NCBI GenBank assembly: GCA_017540605.1
Contig: JAFYAS010000061.1
Span: 1 to 62,932, forward strand
Source of the DNA: Lachnospiraceae bacterium
Lineage (GTDB): Bacteria; Bacillota; Clostridia; Lachnospirales; Lachnospiraceae
Length of the DNA: 62,932 nt
Direction: 5' to 3'
Below the pieces are notes generated by a model. It did no database searches, was not told where the DNA came from, and saw only the letters and a program-made list of their open reading frames with translations. This document shows, one piece after another, positions 1 to 7,033 of the stretch. Within the stretch, counting starts at the first letter, position 1; every line of letters starts with the position of its first letter. Position numbers and translations under genes: made by a program.

Positions 1-453
1 GTTGCGACCATATCTTCAAGCGGGAAAATAAAAGCAAAGAAGATGGGATATGCCCTCATTACAGCCACTTATAATAAACATAAATATTTCTGCTTAGTGC
101 ATGTGTCTAAGAGGATATCTCAGACACATACCCATACTTGGGCAACAAGAACTGTCACAGACCAGGAAGCATATGACGAAAAAGTTCTTGTGAAAGATGC
201 TTGGGATGAACAGGTACCAGAATATGAATATGAAGACAGTGTGCGTTATTACTGTGTAAAATGCAATACTGAAATGAGTGAACAAGGAGTTTGCCCTGCT
301 TGTGGTTGGGGTGGTTGTTGGTGTGAGACATGCCGTAACCAAGTTCTCGTAGGATACACCACAGTTCACCATGATGCAGAGTACACAACCAAGCATCACG
401 ACGCAGTAACTCACACAGAGACCTACTGTTCAGAGTGCGGTGCTACAAAGTAA
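1..453 (+). CDS. C-terminal part of a secreted Big_2-domain protein with a cysteine-rich zinc-ribbon-like tail (partial, 5' end outside window)
   Basis: The frame is open from base 1, so the ATG at 43 is probably internal. The first 35 codons read like the end of a bacterial Ig-like group 2 (Big_2) domain, with the usual SSGKIKAKK and ITATYN segments, which points to a cell-surface or secreted protein. The remaining part is unusual: an acidic linker, then four CxC or CxxC-type clusters (CVKC, CPAC, CWCETC, CSEC) and several His-rich turns (HTHTW, VHHDAEY, KHHDA) that could bind metal. The gene ends at a TAA followed by a strong terminator. Big_2 is recognised with good confidence; the function of the tail is unknown and zinc binding is inferred only from Cys/His spacing. 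Confidence 0.75.
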   Translation, partial: VATISSSGKIKAKKMGYALITATYNKHKYFCLVHVSKRISQTHTHTWATRTVTDQEAYDEKVLVKDAWDEQVPEYEYEDSVRYYCVKCNTEMSEQGVCPACGWGGCWCETCRNQVLVGYTTVHHDAEYTTKHHDAVTHTETYCSECGATK

Positions 454-468
454 CTTGTAGACCTTATA

Positions 469-515
469 ATCTGTTACGGTCACTTCGCAAGGAGTGGCTG
501 TAGCAGATTTTTTTT
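469..515 (+). terminator. Rho-independent terminator after the Big_2-protein gene
   Basis: The arm starting AATCTGTTAC pairs with the arm ending GTAGCAGATT around a CTTCGCAAG loop, and eight T residues follow. The stem is about 16 bp including a few G-T pairs. It begins 15 nt after the stop codon. Confidence 0.85.
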
Positions 516-574
516 CGATTGCACAGCATGAGTTTATTTTATGAAGTCTAATTTATCTAACATTTCATGACAGT

Positions 575-603
575 TGTTCTCAAAATGTTCTCATTTGTTC
601 TCA
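575..603. repeat. Three helically phased direct repeats TGTTCTCA
   Basis: TGTTCTCA occurs at 575-582, 586-593 and 596-603, so the starts are 11 and 10 bp apart, about one helical turn. Such phased short repeats are typical of protein-binding arrays, for example integrase arm sites or regulator operators. They lie just beyond the tRNA-Pro terminator. No integrase gene is present in the window, so the role is open. Confidence 0.6.
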
Positions 604-624
604 AAAAAACAGGTATTTTTACTC

Positions 625-664
625 GAAAAAAAACACCTAAAGCCCCATAAAATAAGGCTTTAGG
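625..664 (-). terminator. Terminator of the tRNA-Pro gene
   Basis: Read on the minus strand, CCTAAAGCC (664-656) pairs perfectly with GGCTTTAGG (644-636), followed by TG and a run of T (633-625). It starts 15 nt after the tRNA 3' end. Confidence 0.85.
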
Positions 665-679
665 TATTCGCTTAATCAA

Positions 680-754
680 TCGGAATGACAGGACTTGAAC
701 CTGCGGCCTCCACATCCCTAATGTGGCGCTCTAGCCAAACTGAGCCACATCCCG
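680..754 (-). tRNA. tRNA-Pro (anticodon AGG)
   Basis: The minus strand folds into a full cloverleaf of 75 nt: 7-bp acceptor stem (CGGGATG/CATTCCG with one G-T pair) and discriminator A, D stem GCTC/GAGC, anticodon stem CCACA/TGTGG with loop TTAGGGA, and T arm GCAGG/CCTGT with loop TTCAAGT. The anticodon at loop positions 3-5 is AGG, which reads proline CCU; the C1-G72 pair is typical of bacterial tRNA-Pro. The CCA end is not encoded (TTG follows the discriminator), so it must be added enzymatically. A34 would normally be edited to inosine to read further proline codons. Confidence 0.95.
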
Positions 755-783
755 ATGAGTCCGTTCCTCGAACAGACTCGTGT

Positions 784-812
784 ATTATACAACATCTAAA
801 CAGATATGTCAA
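784..812 (-). promoter_or_regulatory. Consensus sigma-70 (SigA) promoter for tRNA-Pro
   Basis: On the minus strand TTGACA (812-807) and TATAAT (789-784) are separated by exactly 17 nt. Both hexamers are perfect, as expected for a stable-RNA gene, and the tRNA 5' end lies 30 nt downstream. Confidence 0.92.
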
Positions 813-822
813 CAACAAATTT

Positions 823-1500
823 TTAAGCACCCTTATGACGCTTTTTGTAGTCCTCCTGGATAGGAGCCAACATATCATCAGAAGCAAAGCAGGCTGCCAT
901 TTGCTTAGCTGACCCACAGCTTCTTGCCATACTAACCATCTTTGACATTACCTCAAAGTTTAACTTGGTTCCCTCCTCGTCGCATTCGTATGTGACAGCA
1001 TGATGCTTATCCACACCGAACTGTCCGGCAACAGCTACTGCATCGATATTGGCTCCAAGGAACACAAACTCCCACTGATGCTTATTCTTCTTTTTTTCTA
1101 TCATCTTCTTAATCTTACCATAGGTGTATTTCTTGCTGGCATTCTCCATGCCGTCTGTGGTGATAATGAACAGCGTCTTTTCAGGCTTTTCATCCTCCGG
1201 CATAACTTTATGAATACCGCTTATATGATGAATGGCACCGCCAATAGCATCAAGAAGAGCGGTACATCCTCTTACATAATACTCATTGTCCGTAAGGTCT
1301 GATGCCTTATCTATAGGCTTTCTGTCATAGAGAATCTCAACCTTGTCATCGAAAAGCACAGTAGAAAGAACTGCCTCACCCTTTTCCTTTCTCTGCTTTG
1401 CTATCATAGAATTGTAGCCGCCGATGGTATCGGCCTCAAGTCCTCCCATGGATCCGCTCCTGTCAAGAATAAATACGATTTCTGTTAATCCCTTCTTCAT
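823..1500 (-). CDS. VWA-domain protein (TerY-like)
   Basis: A 225-residue protein that is almost entirely a von Willebrand factor A domain. The MIDAS metal site is complete: DRSGSMGG (D13, S15, S17), the Thr in GCTALLDAIGG and the Asp in TTDGMEN. It has no signal peptide, so it should be cytoplasmic, binding a partner through a Mg/Mn ion. The start is set at the ATG at 1500 because it follows GAGAGGTAAGTATT; an upstream in-frame ATG would add 20 residues and has no RBS. Its ribosome binding site is one arm of an 11-bp inverted repeat (see 1502-1553). The macro-domain gene lies 97 nt upstream on the same strand. VWA proteins of this type often assist ADP-ribose, tellurite or phage-stress functions; the exact role here is inferred from context only. 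Confidence 0.85.
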   Translation of the reverse strand: MKKGLTEIVFILDRSGSMGGLEADTIGGYNSMIAKQRKEKGEAVLSTVLFDDKVEILYDRKPIDKASDLTDNEYYVRGCTALLDAIGGAIHHISGIHKVMPEDEKPEKTLFIITTDGMENASKKYTYGKIKKMIEKKKNKHQWEFVFLGANIDAVAVAGQFGVDKHHAVTYECDEEGTKLNFEVMSKMVSMARSCGSAKQMAACFASDDMLAPIQEDYKKRHKGA

Positions 1501-1501
1501 A

Positions 1502-1553
1502 ATACTTACCTCTCTTTCCGCCTTGCGGCTTTCTTTGTTTGTGAGGTAAGTAT
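1502..1553 (-). promoter_or_regulatory. Inverted repeat overlapping the VWA-gene ribosome binding site
   Basis: ATACTTACCTC (1553-1543 read on the minus strand) is an exact reverse complement of GAGGTAAGTAT (1512-1502), which contains the Shine-Dalgarno sequence directly before the ATG at 1500. The loop holds a second small hairpin, CCGC-AAG-GCGG. If transcribed, the stem would hide the RBS. A TATACT hexamer overlaps the left arm, so it may instead be a promoter with an operator. Confidence 0.6.
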
Positions 1554-1566
1554 ATCCCATTTTGAA

Positions 1567-1592
1567 AAGAAAATGGTCGCTTGAAAAGCGAC
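1567..1592 (-). terminator. Hairpin between macro-domain and VWA genes
   Basis: GTCGCTT and AAGCGAC form a 7-bp stem with a short loop just after the macro-gene stop codon, followed on the minus strand by CCATTTTCTTTTC. The T run is broken, so it may be only a partial terminator or a processing signal. Confidence 0.5.
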
Positions 1593-1597
1593 ATTTA

Positions 1598-2773
1598 TCA
1601 TTCCCCTATAAGCGGCTGATCATGCTCAAATAAGGCCAGATTGATGGTATATGTATCATATACACCCTGCTCTATGAAATACTCGATTATTAGGTCAAAT
1701 ACGCTGGCAGGTGAAAGGGCATAGCCTGCTCTCCTAAGCATATCTCTTGTCTCATCAAGATTTAACTTTAAAGCAAGCGCAAAAGCTACCGCTGTGATCT
1801 TCTTCGGCTGATAGGATGTATTACTTCTGATCTTTGAAAAAAGCTTTCTGTCTACATTGGCTCGTTTGTATACTTCAGTATCCGTATATCCTCTCTCGTC
1901 TATCATATGAAAAAGACTCTCCTGCCATGTATCAGCAACCTGCTTTACACGGTCATCAAGGCTGGATTTTTTTGCACCGGCCATAGGGAAAGCCATATTC
2001 ATGGATGCCATAGGTGCTTCCTTAAATGCCGATGCTCCGAGAGCTGCACCGAAAGCCATATCGGGTGAACCGCCCTCTTCAGACTCTTCATCATATTGAA
2101 CAAAACTACTTTCACTCTTTTTGGAATTCGATGAGAATATATTTCTTAAACGGGGTCTGCTCTTTCTATCTCTAACACTGCTTTCCCTTGTACTTTCAAT
2201 CAATATATCATTTGAATGATCGTACTCTTCCTTTAGTCTTGCACTTGCAGTCTTCTCATCAATAAACGAATCAACCCCAGAAAAAATGTTTCCCGATAAT
2301 ACAAAGGCTTCCCTGTCAAACACCACAAGGATGATCTTCATATCAGAATCCAAAAGGAATTCACTGAATACGGATATGGCAATCTTAAGTGCCTCACCCT
2401 TTGGAAAACCGTACACTCCGGTAGCGATCAAGGGAAATGCTATGCTTTCGCAGCCCAGTTCCTTTGCAAGAACAAGGCTTTTCTCATAGCATTTTCTTAA
2501 AAGCTCGAATTCGCCTTTATCACCACCATCCCAGGAAGGACCTACGGTATGTATGATGTATTTGGCACTAAGATCAAAGGCAGGTGTATATCTTGCCTCT
2601 CCAACCGGTATATCGCCAATCCTTTCGCGTTCAACAATAAGCTTCTTTTCGCCTGCCGCCTTGTAGATCGCAGCATCCGTACCTCCGGCATATATAGGTT
2701 TCGGATTTGCAGTATTTACAATGGCATCCGCCGCAACCTTTGTTATGTCATTTCTTATGATAGTAAAAGCCAT
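1598..2773 (-). CDS. Macro-domain protein (ADP-ribose-binding/hydrolase type) with C-terminal helical domain
   Basis: Residues 1 to about 150 form a macro domain: NTANPKPIYAGG is the ADP-ribose-binding loop and ATGVYGFPKGEA the second phosphate-binding loop. It probably binds or hydrolyses ADP-ribose derivatives in the cytoplasm. A low-complexity linker (about 180-270, with a Ser/Glu-rich part and a Met/Ala-rich part) leads to a helical domain of about 115 residues that resembles a helix-turn-helix fold (VYKRANVDRKLFSKIRSN). That region recurs in Firmicute macro and nuclease proteins and might bind nucleic acid. The gene starts 7 nt after yhcC and is co-transcribed with it; the VWA gene follows. 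Macro recognition is firm; the substrate and the role of the C-terminal domain are not known. Confidence 0.85.
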   Translation of the reverse strand: MAFTIIRNDITKVAADAIVNTANPKPIYAGGTDAAIYKAAGEKKLIVERERIGDIPVGEARYTPAFDLSAKYIIHTVGPSWDGGDKGEFELLRKCYEKSLVLAKELGCESIAFPLIATGVYGFPKGEALKIAISVFSEFLLDSDMKIILVVFDREAFVLSGNIFSGVDSFIDEKTASARLKEEYDHSNDILIESTRESSVRDRKSRPRLRNIFSSNSKKSESSFVQYDEESEEGGSPDMAFGAALGASAFKEAPMASMNMAFPMAGAKKSSLDDRVKQVADTWQESLFHMIDERGYTDTEVYKRANVDRKLFSKIRSNTSYQPKKITAVAFALALKLNLDETRDMLRRAGYALSPASVFDLIIEYFIEQGVYDTYTINLALFEHDQPLIGE

Positions 2774-2780
2774 TGCTTCA

Positions 2781-3659
2781 TTACCTCCGATCCATCAAAA
2801 CCTCTTTGTTGATCCTGTTTAACACATGCTTTTTATCGCCACTCCAAAGTGGTGCAACGAGTATCCTTTTATCTCCGTCACCTGTCAGTCTGTGGATTAC
2901 CACATCATCAGGGATAACACTTACGCAGGTCTTTAGGATATCTATATACTCATCCTCAGAAAGTACCTTTACATTTCCCGCAATATACTCTGTTTCAAGG
3001 TCTGTACCCTTAAGTATATGCAAGAGCTGAAGCTTTATACCCTTTGACCCGGATCCACAAACATATTCTACGGTCTCAACCATATCCTCTAAAGTTTCAC
3101 CCGGAAGCCCCAATATCACATGAGTTATGACCTCGATATTTCTTTTCGTCAGCTCTCTTACACAAGCATCATAAACCGAAAGAGGATAGCCCCGTCGGAT
3201 ATAATGCGCTGTCTTTTCATGTATGGTCTGAAGGCCAAGCTCTATCCACACCGGCTTTATATGATTTAATTCTGCCAACAGATCAAGCACCTCAGAGCTT
3301 ACACAATCCGGTCTGGTAGCTATGGAAAGAGCCACTATATCCGGATGCTCTATTGCCTCGGTATATAAGCTTCTAAGCCTTTCTACCGGTGCATAGGTTC
3401 CGGTATAAGCCTGAAAATACGCAATATACTTTCCGTCACGGATCTTCCTTTCAACCCTCTTTTTGGACCCTTCGATCTGTTCGGATATTGAAAGCTCAGC
3501 TTTTTCCGCAAATTCTCCGCTTCCGCCTGCCGAGCAGAATATACATCCTCCTGTTCCTATGGTTCCGTCACGGTTTGGGCAGGTAAATCCGCCATTTAAT
3601 GAAAGCTTATATACCTTTCCTCCAAATCGTTCACGAAGGTATTCGTTTAGAAGCTTCAA
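2781..3659 (-). CDS. yhcC: Radical SAM protein, YhcC / TIGR01212 family
   Basis: A 292-residue radical SAM enzyme. The N-terminal GFTCPNRDG...GGCIFCSAGG segment has the TIGR01212-type CxxxxxxxCxxC arrangement for the 4Fe-4S cluster, and the TRPDC, WIELGLQT and LGLPGET motifs are typical of the family's TIM barrel. YhcC-type proteins are conserved in bacteria, but no reaction is firmly assigned; a role in RNA or metabolite modification is only a guess. It overlaps the isochorismatase gene by 4 nt (ATGA) and is followed after 7 nt by the macro gene, so it sits inside one translationally coupled operon. Confidence 0.85.
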   Translation of the reverse strand: MKLLNEYLRERFGGKVYKLSLNGGFTCPNRDGTIGTGGCIFCSAGGSGEFAEKAELSISEQIEGSKKRVERKIRDGKYIAYFQAYTGTYAPVERLRSLYTEAIEHPDIVALSIATRPDCVSSEVLDLLAELNHIKPVWIELGLQTIHEKTAHYIRRGYPLSVYDACVRELTKRNIEVITHVILGLPGETLEDMVETVEYVCGSGSKGIKLQLLHILKGTDLETEYIAGNVKVLSEDEYIDILKTCVSVIPDDVVIHRLTGDGDKRILVAPLWSGDKKHVLNRINKEVLMDRR

Positions 3660-4159
3660 GATGCTACCTCAACCTGACAGCTTGCCATAGTATCAAGTGC
3701 CTTTTGGTGAGCCTCAGGTGTTACGCCTGCGCAGCATGAAGGATCAACGCTTACACTTATTTCAGGAAACAGTGCTTTGATGATCAACGCATTTGATACA
3801 ACACAGATATCCGTGCAAAGTCCGATAAGCTCCACACTTTCAAATGAATAATCTCCCCAGCCCGTATATCCAAAGGCAGGCTTGTTGATGATATCGCATC
3901 CCTCGGCATACACGCCATCGTATATCTCCCAACCGGGCGTTCCTTCTATGCAGTGAACAACCGGAAGATGCTTTCCTTCATTTGTCTCAAGGTAGTCCTC
4001 GTGGTGTGTATCTCTGGTAAAGATCACCTGTCTTCCTGAATCAACATATTCCTTGATCTTCGCCTTAACATTTTCTACTATTCCAACAGCTTCCTTTGTT
4101 CCCAGCGCTCCATCTACGAAATCCTTTTGCATATCAATAACTATCAATGTTTGTGCCAT
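3656..4159 (-). CDS. Isochorismatase-family cysteine hydrolase (nicotinamidase-like)
   Basis: A 167-residue cysteine hydrolase. LIVIDMQKDFVDG supplies the catalytic Asp and LCTDICVVSNALI the catalytic Cys; the motif order is that of PncA/isochorismatase-fold enzymes. Nicotinamidase activity would make nicotinate for NAD salvage, which would fit an operon with a macro (ADP-ribose) protein, but other amide substrates are possible. The start is the ATG at 4159, preceded by AGGAGGAATAGCT; a possible upstream start lies within that RBS region. It is first in the operon, driven by the promoter at 4199-4227, and overlaps yhcC by 4 nt. Confidence 0.85.
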   Translation of the reverse strand: MAQTLIVIDMQKDFVDGALGTKEAVGIVENVKAKIKEYVDSGRQVIFTRDTHHEDYLETNEGKHLPVVHCIEGTPGWEIYDGVYAEGCDIINKPAFGYTGWGDYSFESVELIGLCTDICVVSNALIIKALFPEISVSVDPSCCAGVTPEAHQKALDTMASCQVEVAS

Positions 4160-4198
4160 AGCTATTCCTCCTGACATTTATAAAATTTAGATAAAAGC

Positions 4199-4227
4199 AT
4201 TATACAAAAAATATCAGGCCAACTCAA
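4199..4227 (-). promoter_or_regulatory. Promoter of the isochorismatase-yhcC-macro operon
   Basis: On the minus strand TTGAGT (4227-4222) and a perfect TATAAT (4204-4199) are 17 nt apart; the start codon is 40 nt downstream. Confidence 0.75.
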
Positions 4228-4234
4228 CAAAAAG

Positions 4235-4266
4235 AAAAAGATGCCTTGATCAAAAAGCATCTTTTT
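4235..4266 (-). terminator. Terminator overlapping the stop codon of the class II amidotransferase gene
   Basis: AAAAAGATGC (4235-4244) and GCATCTTTTT (4257-4266) are perfect inverted repeats. On the minus strand the second arm ends in a T run. The stem has A and T tracts on both sides, so it could work in both directions. Confidence 0.8.
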
Positions 4267-5038
4267 ATAGACCTGCAAATCCCAGGTAAAGTAATTTCAT
4301 TTTTTCCGGATCCTGAACATAAGAGTAGGGATGTTTTTTTCCTTCGTAGATCAGCTCTCCATCCTTATAGACAAAGAGTTGATTGCCAGGAACCTCCTCC
4401 CAGCTGTCGCCCTTTAGGGGATGTGTTGAAAATATCACAGCTCCGTTTTTCTCACTCTTATACAAGGTCCCTTCCTCATTCTTGTGAACATAAAAGTAGT
4501 CACCATCGTAGAGTATGATATTCAGTTTGTTTTCAGGAGCCAGCTTTTTTACTATCCTGTCTACCAGTCTGATCCTTTCATTGACATCGAAGGAGTTCAT
4601 TTCGTCCTCGTAGTGCTTGTTCACCTCATCTACGATATACATCAATATCCTTTCGCTGTCCGTCTGTCCCTCTTGTTTATATTGATACGAGCTCAATACA
4701 GGCGCCTCAAAAATGGTCCCATTGTGAACAAGCACCCAGCATCTTCCGGCTTCATCTCTTCTGGAAAATGGATGGGTATTATTAAAGCTTACCTCTCCCA
4801 TAGTAGCTTTTCTGATATGCGCCATACACCTGGCGGTTTCAATCCTTCCGGTTAACCTGTTTCTCAAATAAAAGCTGTCAGATGCCCTTACGGGTTCTTT
4901 CTCGATAGACACAGAGGCATCATCAAGAAATGCCAGGCCCCAGCCATTTCTGTGCTCAACGCTGTGAGAAAAGAACATTCCAAGCAGCTCATTAATGTTA
5001 ACACGCCTGTTTGCTGTCACTCCAAAAAGTTCGCACAT
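4265..5038 (-). CDS. Class II glutamine amidotransferase, YafJ/EgtC-like
   Basis: A 257-residue protein consisting only of an N-terminal-nucleophile glutaminase domain. It begins MCELFGV, so Cys2 becomes the catalytic N-terminal residue, which fixes the start although this overlaps the preceding gene by 41 nt. RNGWGLAF, AHIRKATMGEV, NTHPFS and HNGTI are the family's substrate motifs. Without a synthase partner domain it may act as a gamma-glutamyl amidase, as EgtC does. Being coupled to a glutamate-cysteine ligase-like gene suggests that it processes a gamma-glutamyl compound, but this is inference; YafJ-type relatives have no settled substrate. Confidence 0.85.
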   Translation of the reverse strand: MCELFGVTANRRVNINELLGMFFSHSVEHRNGWGLAFLDDASVSIEKEPVRASDSFYLRNRLTGRIETARCMAHIRKATMGEVSFNNTHPFSRRDEAGRCWVLVHNGTIFEAPVLSSYQYKQEGQTDSERILMYIVDEVNKHYEDEMNSFDVNERIRLVDRIVKKLAPENKLNIILYDGDYFYVHKNEEGTLYKSEKNGAVIFSTHPLKGDSWEEVPGNQLFVYKDGELIYEGKKHPYSYVQDPEKMKLLYLGFAGL

Positions 5039-6254
5039 TTTTCAAATACCCCCTGTCCTTTTCACTCAAAGAGCTTTCGGCCAATTCAGTCAGAAGATCA
5101 GCCCACTCACCTGCTGTCTTTCCCTCGTATATGATCGCATCAAAGCCGTCATGTTCTATCTTTTCAACAGCCTCCTGGATCTTTTCGAGAGTATCAACAG
5201 ACTTAAGCTTTACTTCAAGCTCTTTAAGGTTCTGCTCAGAGTAAGCTATTCCCTTTATAAGGGCAACATATCCGAGAGCCTTTCCTATAGAAACACTGTC
5301 TGCTACCCTTACCTCAATATACTTCTTTACTCTGAAATGGAAGAAACCCATTGACATAAAATGCTCAATCAAACTCTTTTTCCTATCATCACCTAACTCA
5401 TCAGTATAGATGATCTGATTCTCAATAAGCTCTTCTGCATTCAAATGTCCCACATTGACTGTCTCACCTTCATCCGTAAGAAGTATAAGGGGAGTATGAC
5501 TTATCACATCCGCCATGCGATCATATCCAAAATCCTTATCAAGGGAATGTGGGACAAAGCCTGTCCTGTCCGGATCAAGGTCATCCCATTCCTGTGTTCT
5601 AAAAAGATGAGTCTTCTTTGTTTCTCCGGGCAAGGAGGAATTCTTATCACTTTTATTCTCCATCATGATCATAAGAATAGGGGAAATCTTTTGAAGTATA
5701 GTAAGCTTTCTCACCATATCCTCCTCTGACCTATAGTCGATGGATACCTGAGCAGACGCAGACGCACGCATCATATATTTGCCGTACTTTCCACTGCGCT
5801 TAAAATAATTGTCCATATATTTGTATCTCTTCTTTGGAGAAAGCGGTATATCATCTGGTGTGATAACGCCGGTTTCCACAAGGGGAAGATTACCCTTTGT
5901 CAGAAAATGATAGCCCTTCTCGTCAAATATTGGATCCCACAAGGCTCTAAAGTCTTCGTAAATCTCTTTTATCTTATCAAGATCTGAAAAGGGATTAATG
6001 CTTATCTCAAACTGACAGGCAGGCTCAAGACTCGTGGCATACTCACCTGTATAATATCCTACAGGATAGCCGTCCATATAAACGATCTCGGCACCGATGC
6101 TTTTTCCCACCTTATCTATAAGCTCAGAAATCTCATGAAATTCCATCTGAATCCCCTGATCATTTACTATAAAGTGCTCTATCTCCAGACCAAGATTCTT
6201 ATCTTCAGATTCACCTGATCTGATATATTCGGAAATCTCTTTTTTAAGACTCAT
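4998..6254 (-). CDS. Glutamate-cysteine ligase family protein (GCS2/EgtA-like)
   Basis: A 418-residue ATP-dependent carboxylate-amine ligase. GLEIEHFIV, SLEPACQFEIS, RASASAQVSID and IEVRVADS are the conserved strands of the plant-type/GCS2 glutamate-cysteine ligase fold, with acidic residues that bind Mg-ATP. It should join glutamate through its gamma-carboxyl to cysteine or another amine in the cytoplasm. The ATG at 6254 follows GGAGGATTGCT, so the longer in-frame start at 6278 is less likely. The promoter at 6294-6322 is near-consensus. The 3' end overlaps the class II amidotransferase by 41 nt. No glutathione synthetase or EgtB/EgtD gene is nearby. Confidence 0.82.
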   Translation of the reverse strand: MSLKKEISEYIRSGESEDKNLGLEIEHFIVNDQGIQMEFHEISELIDKVGKSIGAEIVYMDGYPVGYYTGEYATSLEPACQFEISINPFSDLDKIKEIYEDFRALWDPIFDEKGYHFLTKGNLPLVETGVITPDDIPLSPKKRYKYMDNYFKRSGKYGKYMMRASASAQVSIDYRSEEDMVRKLTILQKISPILMIMMENKSDKNSSLPGETKKTHLFRTQEWDDLDPDRTGFVPHSLDKDFGYDRMADVISHTPLILLTDEGETVNVGHLNAEELIENQIIYTDELGDDRKKSLIEHFMSMGFFHFRVKKYIEVRVADSVSIGKALGYVALIKGIAYSEQNLKELEVKLKSVDTLEKIQEAVEKIEHDGFDAIIYEGKTAGEWADLLTELAESSLSEKDRGYLKNVRTFWSDSKQAC

Positions 6255-6293
6255 AGCAATCCTCCTTAATTTACCCAAAGATTGAATGAGCCT

Positions 6294-6322
6294 ATAATAT
6301 CATCCATTTCCTACTATGTCAA
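6294..6322 (-). promoter_or_regulatory. Promoter of the glutamate-cysteine ligase-like operon
   Basis: A perfect TTGACA (6322-6317) and TATTAT (6299-6294) are 17 nt apart on the minus strand, 40 nt upstream of the start codon. Confidence 0.85.
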
Positions 6323-6341
6323 TAGGAATAATCTGATGAGG

Positions 6342-6773
6342 TTATTCGCTTTCTATTCCGTAATCTATAAGCCTTTTCACCTCATCATTTGTCTTGGTAT
6401 TGCCTTTCTTTCTGTTGCATCTCCAGCATAAGGTCTGAAGGTTGTTCTCATCATCACCATAGCCGCCGTTTGCCACTGGAACTATGTGGTCTACCTCAAG
6501 AAGGAGATAGTCCCCAAGGTGCGGAATAAATGAATCAAAAAGTCCCTTGGATATACCGCAGATCTGGCAGGTGTAGTTGTCCCGCTTTAGGATATAGCTT
6601 TTCATCTTCGGCGTGACATAGCGTCTCTTGGCAGTAGCTTTTTTCTCTTCTTCTTTTTTTCTCACGGTACTGTGGATGTTGTTATATTTTTTTCGAGCCT
6701 TTATATACTTGATGAAAAGAAGAAATACCAGCAGAACCAGCAGTATCACAATATAATACAAAGAATCTTCCAT
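6342..6773 (-). CDS. Membrane-anchored HNH endonuclease-like protein
   Basis: A 143-residue protein. Residues 5-24 are a single hydrophobic helix (YYIVILLVLLVFLLFIKYIK), followed by a basic linker and an HNH domain with the structural zinc cysteines CQIC and CWRC and the catalytic DHIVPV segment (His of the HNH), plus NNLQTLC. HNH nucleases are usually soluble; anchoring one in the membrane suggests action on DNA at the cell envelope, for example incoming DNA, although the side on which the domain lies cannot be told with certainty. The short basic segment after the helix favours the cytoplasmic face. RBS AGGAGAGCTGTCC precedes the ATG. Confidence 0.8.
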   Translation of the reverse strand: MEDSLYYIVILLVLLVFLLFIKYIKARKKYNNIHSTVRKKEEEKKATAKRRYVTPKMKSYILKRDNYTCQICGISKGLFDSFIPHLGDYLLLEVDHIVPVANGGYGDDENNLQTLCWRCNRKKGNTKTNDEVKRLIDYGIESE

Positions 6774-7033
6774 GGACAGCTCTCCTATTGGTTTAAATAA
6801 TACGTATAAAAATGATAACGCAGAAGTATCCGGTTTTCAATCCCTACTAAAAATAATTGGGGTAAATCATTCTTCAAGTCACAAAAACATAAAATCGGAA
6901 ATGAAAAGAATATAGCAACAAAACATTTTGTAATATTCTGATGCTACAAACATGACATTGATCCGGCGCGCAACTCGATGTCACAAATCTTATGGGAAAA
7001 TCATTTATTTACAATTTCAAAAGGAGAAGAAAA

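Noticed and set aside
6901..6990. Possible promoter and ACAAAA-CA-TTTTGT palindrome upstream of the GH16 gene
   Set aside because: No -35/-10 pair with proper spacing could be defended, and a 6-bp AT palindrome is expected by chance. The 6774-7033 gap otherwise shows only the GH16 RBS.
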